DNA of 64,000 nucleotides, from contig JAUICZ010000004.1 in the NCBI GenBank assembly GCA_030429205.1, positions 186,001 to 250,000 on the forward strand, read 5' to 3'. How positions within the stretch are numbered: position 1 is the first letter of the stretch; each line of letters opens with the position of its first letter. The position numbers and the translations under genes are program-made. Source of the DNA: Bacteroidia bacterium (GTDB lineage Bacteria; Bacteroidota; Bacteroidia; Chitinophagales; Chitinophagaceae). Below the pieces are notes generated by a model. That model saw only the letters and a program-made list of their open reading frames with translations, did no database searches and was not told where the DNA came from. Positions 61,806 through 64,000 of the stretch are shown one piece after another.

Positions 61806-62354
61806 ATGAAATTTACTTTTTTAATGCTATTCAATTTTTTGTTTTGGAGCACACCGCAAGCACCGGAAGGTGAGGTGCACAAAAGTATTTACGATTACAA
61901 AGTAACAGCACTGGACGGCAGCACTATCAACTTTGCTGATTTCAAAGGCAAGAAAATATTGATCGTTAATACTGCTTCTAAATGTGGCTATACTCCACAA
62001 TATGAAGGCTTAGAAGAGTTATACAAAAAGTATCAAGATAAGTTAGTCATTGTCGGGTTCCCGTCCAACAACTTCGGTTTTCAAGAGCCGGGCAGCGATG
62101 AGGAAATAGCTACATTCTGTAAAAAGAATTATGGTGTTACTTTCCCTATGGCATCTAAAGTGAGTGTAAAGGGCAAAAAGATGACCCCAATATACCATTG
62201 GTTAACTAAAGAGGAATACAACCATTATCAGAACAGCTCTGTAAAATGGAATTTTCAAAAGTATCTTATAAATGAAGAAGGTAAGCTCATAGGTGTTTAT
62301 TCATCAAAAGTAAAACCTATGAGTGAAGAGCTGGTTACTGCTATTGAGCAATAA
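61806..62354 (+). CDS. Glutathione peroxidase-like peroxidase (Cys type)
   Basis: 182 aa: a hydrophobic N-terminal segment (MKFTFLMLFNFLFWS, probably signal peptide), then the GPx fold with active-site Cys60 (NTASKCGYT, Cys instead of selenocysteine), GFPSNNFGFQEPG and VKWNFQKYLI. It reduces peroxides, probably with thioredoxin rather than glutathione. It converges with the next gene. Confidence 0.92.
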   Translation: MKFTFLMLFNFLFWSTPQAPEGEVHKSIYDYKVTALDGSTINFADFKGKKILIVNTASKCGYTPQYEGLEELYKKYQDKLVIVGFPSNNFGFQEPGSDEEIATFCKKNYGVTFPMASKVSVKGKKMTPIYHWLTKEEYNHYQNSSVKWNFQKYLINEEGKLIGVYSSKVKPMSEELVTAIEQ

Positions 62355-62355
62355 A

Positions 62356-62694
62356 CTAGTGCGGACAACTGGTTGAAGACGCCATTGTCTTACTTTCTTT
62401 TTTAATAGCCCTCAAGCGTTTTACGTAACGCTTATCTTTTCTGTACCTATCTTTCTTTTGCTTTTTAGCAACCGCCTTTACTTTAGCAGGTTGGGGTTTT
62501 ACAACCTCTGCTACTTCTTTACGTTGTTTGTTTTTAGGCTCTTTGTAAGAAAGCCATTTGTTGGTTTGCTTACTCTTCCAGAATTTTTTCTTTGGCGGGC
62601 ATTGGGTTTTACTATACTGGGCTGTAGCTGGTACAACCTGTAGCACTGCCGCTGAGAACATGAAGAGTAACACATAAATCTTCCACTGTTTCAT
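62356..62694 (-). CDS. Small secreted basic protein, unknown function
   Basis: 112 aa: signal peptide (YVLLFMFSAAVLQVVPATAQ), then a very Lys-rich chain (KKKFWKSKQTNKW, KAVAKKQKKDRYRKDKRY) and two Cys near the ends. No known motif. It converges with the peroxidase gene with a 1-bp gap. Confidence 0.55.
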   Translation of the reverse strand: MKQWKIYVLLFMFSAAVLQVVPATAQYSKTQCPPKKKFWKSKQTNKWLSYKEPKNKQRKEVAEVVKPQPAKVKAVAKKQKKDRYRKDKRYVKRLRAIKKESKTMASSTSCPH

Positions 62695-62746
62695 AACTGC
62701 ACATTTTTCTTGTTACACAATATTATCAGGCTACTATATAAATAGA

Positions 62747-62775
62747 CAAGCCCCACTAATTATTAGTGGGGCTTG
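62747..62775. terminator. Terminator of the biotin carboxylase gene
   Basis: A long perfect palindrome, CAAGCCCCACTAAT to ATTAGTGGGGCTTG, 24 bp beyond the stop of the minus-strand gene. Confidence 0.8.
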
Positions 62776-62798
62776 AACTGTTAAAATATTGTCATATG

Positions 62799-64000
62799 TT
62801 ACCTACGGCGTGTTTTCCACTTAGATGTAGCGCCGTTATTACTTACCGCAACTGTTTCAGGCTGTGCATCTTTACCCCAAACATGACCTGCCAGTAATGC
62901 AGCCACTTCTTTACTGGCATCATCTGCAGTATTTAATTTATCCGGTGTAAAATGCTTCTCTATGAACTTAGTATCAAAATCACCTGTTCTGAAAGGCTCG
63001 GTTTGTACTGCCCACTTACCAAAGCCCAGCGTGGTTTTAATACCTTTTACGTAATACTCATCTATTGCCCTGCATAAACGGTCAATCGCCTCATCTCTGC
63101 TCGCAGCGTGCACTACCAGTTTAGCAATCATCGGGTCGTAGAATATAGGAATATCCTGCCCTTGCTCGTATCCGTCATCTACACGTACACCAGGCCCTTT
63201 GGGCGGTTGATATGTTTCTAACTTACCGGTATCCGGCAAGAAGTTATTTTCCGGATCTTCAGCACAAACCCTCAGCTCTAACGAGTGACCGTTGATCTTT
63301 AAATCATCTTGCGAGAAAGACAACTTCTCCCCTCTTGCTACATTGATCTGCTCTTTTACCAGATCTATACCTGTTATCATTTCCGTTACACAGTGTTCTA
63401 CCTGTAAACGGGTATTCATTTCTAAAAAGTAATAGTTTAGCTTTTCGTCTACCAAAAACTCAACAGTACCGGCACCATCGTATTTACACGACTGTGCTAC
63501 TGCTATAGCACTTTCTCCCATCGCCTTACGAATGTCGGGCGTTAAACAGCTGGAAGGTGCTTCCTCAATCAACTTTTGGTGGCGGCGCTGTATAGAACAT
63601 TCACGCTCGAACAGGTACACGTAGTTACCATGCTTATCTCCGAGTAATTGTATTTCTATATGCCTGGGTGCTGCTACATATTTTTCTATGAATATCGCAT
63701 CATCACCAAAAGAGTTTAGCGCTTCACTTTTCGCCATAGTGATCTGCTGCTCCAACTCCGACTCTTCATTCACCACACGCATACCTTTACCACCACCACC
63801 AGCAGAAGCTTTTACCAGAATAGGGTATCCGATCTTAGCAGCAATTCCTCTTGCCTCTTCCACACTCTCTATCGGGTCTTCTGTACCCGGCACCATTGGC
63901 ACATTGAATTTCTTAGCCGCTTGCTTAGCAGATATTTTGCTACCCATCAAATTGATTGAGTATGCAGAAGGTCCAATGAAGGTTAACCCTGCATCTGCCA
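62799..64000 (-). CDS. Biotin carboxylase subunit of acyl-CoA carboxylase (partial, 5' end outside window)
   Basis: The frame continues through base 64000, so the N-terminus is missing; ~400 residues are present. The ATP-grasp motifs SAGGGGKGMR and FLEMNTRLQVEH are clear, and the carboxylase C domain follows (DDGYEQGQDIPIFYDPMIAKLV). It carboxylates biotin for acetyl-CoA or propionyl-CoA carboxylase; the chain ends without a biotin carrier domain (ends TSKWKTRRR), so BCCP is separate. Whether it is AccC or PccA cannot be decided here. Confidence 0.9.
   Translation of the reverse strand, partial: ADAGLTFIGPSAYSINLMGSKISAKQAAKKFNVPMVPGTEDPIESVEEARGIAAKIGYPILVKASAGGGGKGMRVVNEESELEQQITMAKSEALNSFGDDAIFIEKYVAAPRHIEIQLLGDKHGNYVYLFERECSIQRRHQKLIEEAPSSCLTPDIRKAMGESAIAVAQSCKYDGAGTVEFLVDEKLNYYFLEMNTRLQVEHCVTEMITGIDLVKEQINVARGEKLSFSQDDLKINGHSLELRVCAEDPENNFLPDTGKLETYQPPKGPGVRVDDGYEQGQDIPIFYDPMIAKLVVHAASRDEAIDRLCRAIDEYYVKGIKTTLGFGKWAVQTEPFRTGDFDTKFIEKHFTPDKLNTADDASKEVAALLAGHVWGKDAQPETVAVSNNGATSKWKTRRR

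Overview
The window reads as chromosomal DNA of a Bacteroidota bacterium, most likely a Chitinophagaceae-like member. The evidence is three secreted proteins with C-terminal type IX secretion (T9SS) sorting domains, a PID-CTERM protein, a dialkylresorcinol (flexirubin-type) gene pair, a grasp-with-spasm RiPP cluster, TAnnTTTG -7 promoter boxes, few Shine-Dalgarno sequences, and moderately low GC. The lineage below phylum is inference.

Layout. 0-10 kb: end of a T9SS protein, fusA (-), a DegP/HtrA protease, darB-darA, purC, a GltB-like FMN protein and small membrane proteins. 10.2-11.9 kb: a repeat-rich zone with four related palindromic elements and one 133-bp inverted-repeat element around a lipoprotein and a PID-CTERM protein. 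12-24 kb: hutU, fumC, a di-haem peroxidase, a Dph6-like ATP pyrophosphatase, an SDR, batD-batE, a polysaccharide deacetylase, a TatD nuclease and tRNA-Ser(GGA). 24-33.6 kb: a TPR/HTH sensor-regulator, a TolC/HlyD/ABC export operon with a divergent TetR, and a protease-RimK fusion next to an AstE-like deacylase.

33.7-43.9 kb is accessory. A complete grasp-with-spasm (graspetide-type) RiPP operon on the minus strand encodes a GG-leader precursor, a secreted unknown, an ATP-grasp ligase, a 72-aa unknown, a SPASM-domain protein, a C39-peptidase ABC transporter and an HlyD adaptor, with an upstream XRE regulator. It lies between two direct copies of a ~230-bp segment (intact tlpA-like gene at 33.8 kb, dead copy at 42.8 kb) and beside a tRNA remnant and two intact tRNA genes. 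This is the most interesting system here.

44-64 kb: ccmBCD, glutamate dehydrogenase, an orphan terminase-small-subunit-like gene, a 1288-aa T9SS propeller/Ig protein, ftcD, a four-CHRD T9SS protein, bacilliredoxin, exonuclease III, a haem-binding protein, an S9 peptidase, an Ig-like lipoprotein, a glutathione peroxidase and the 3' part of a biotin carboxylase gene that runs off the end.

Many genes carry a TAnnTTTG box only 4-7 nt before the start codon, which suggests leaderless or near-leaderless transcripts; several starts were corrected with this. hutU and ftcD are both histidine-degradation steps but sit 40 kb apart. All functions are predictions from sequence motifs; no searches were run.
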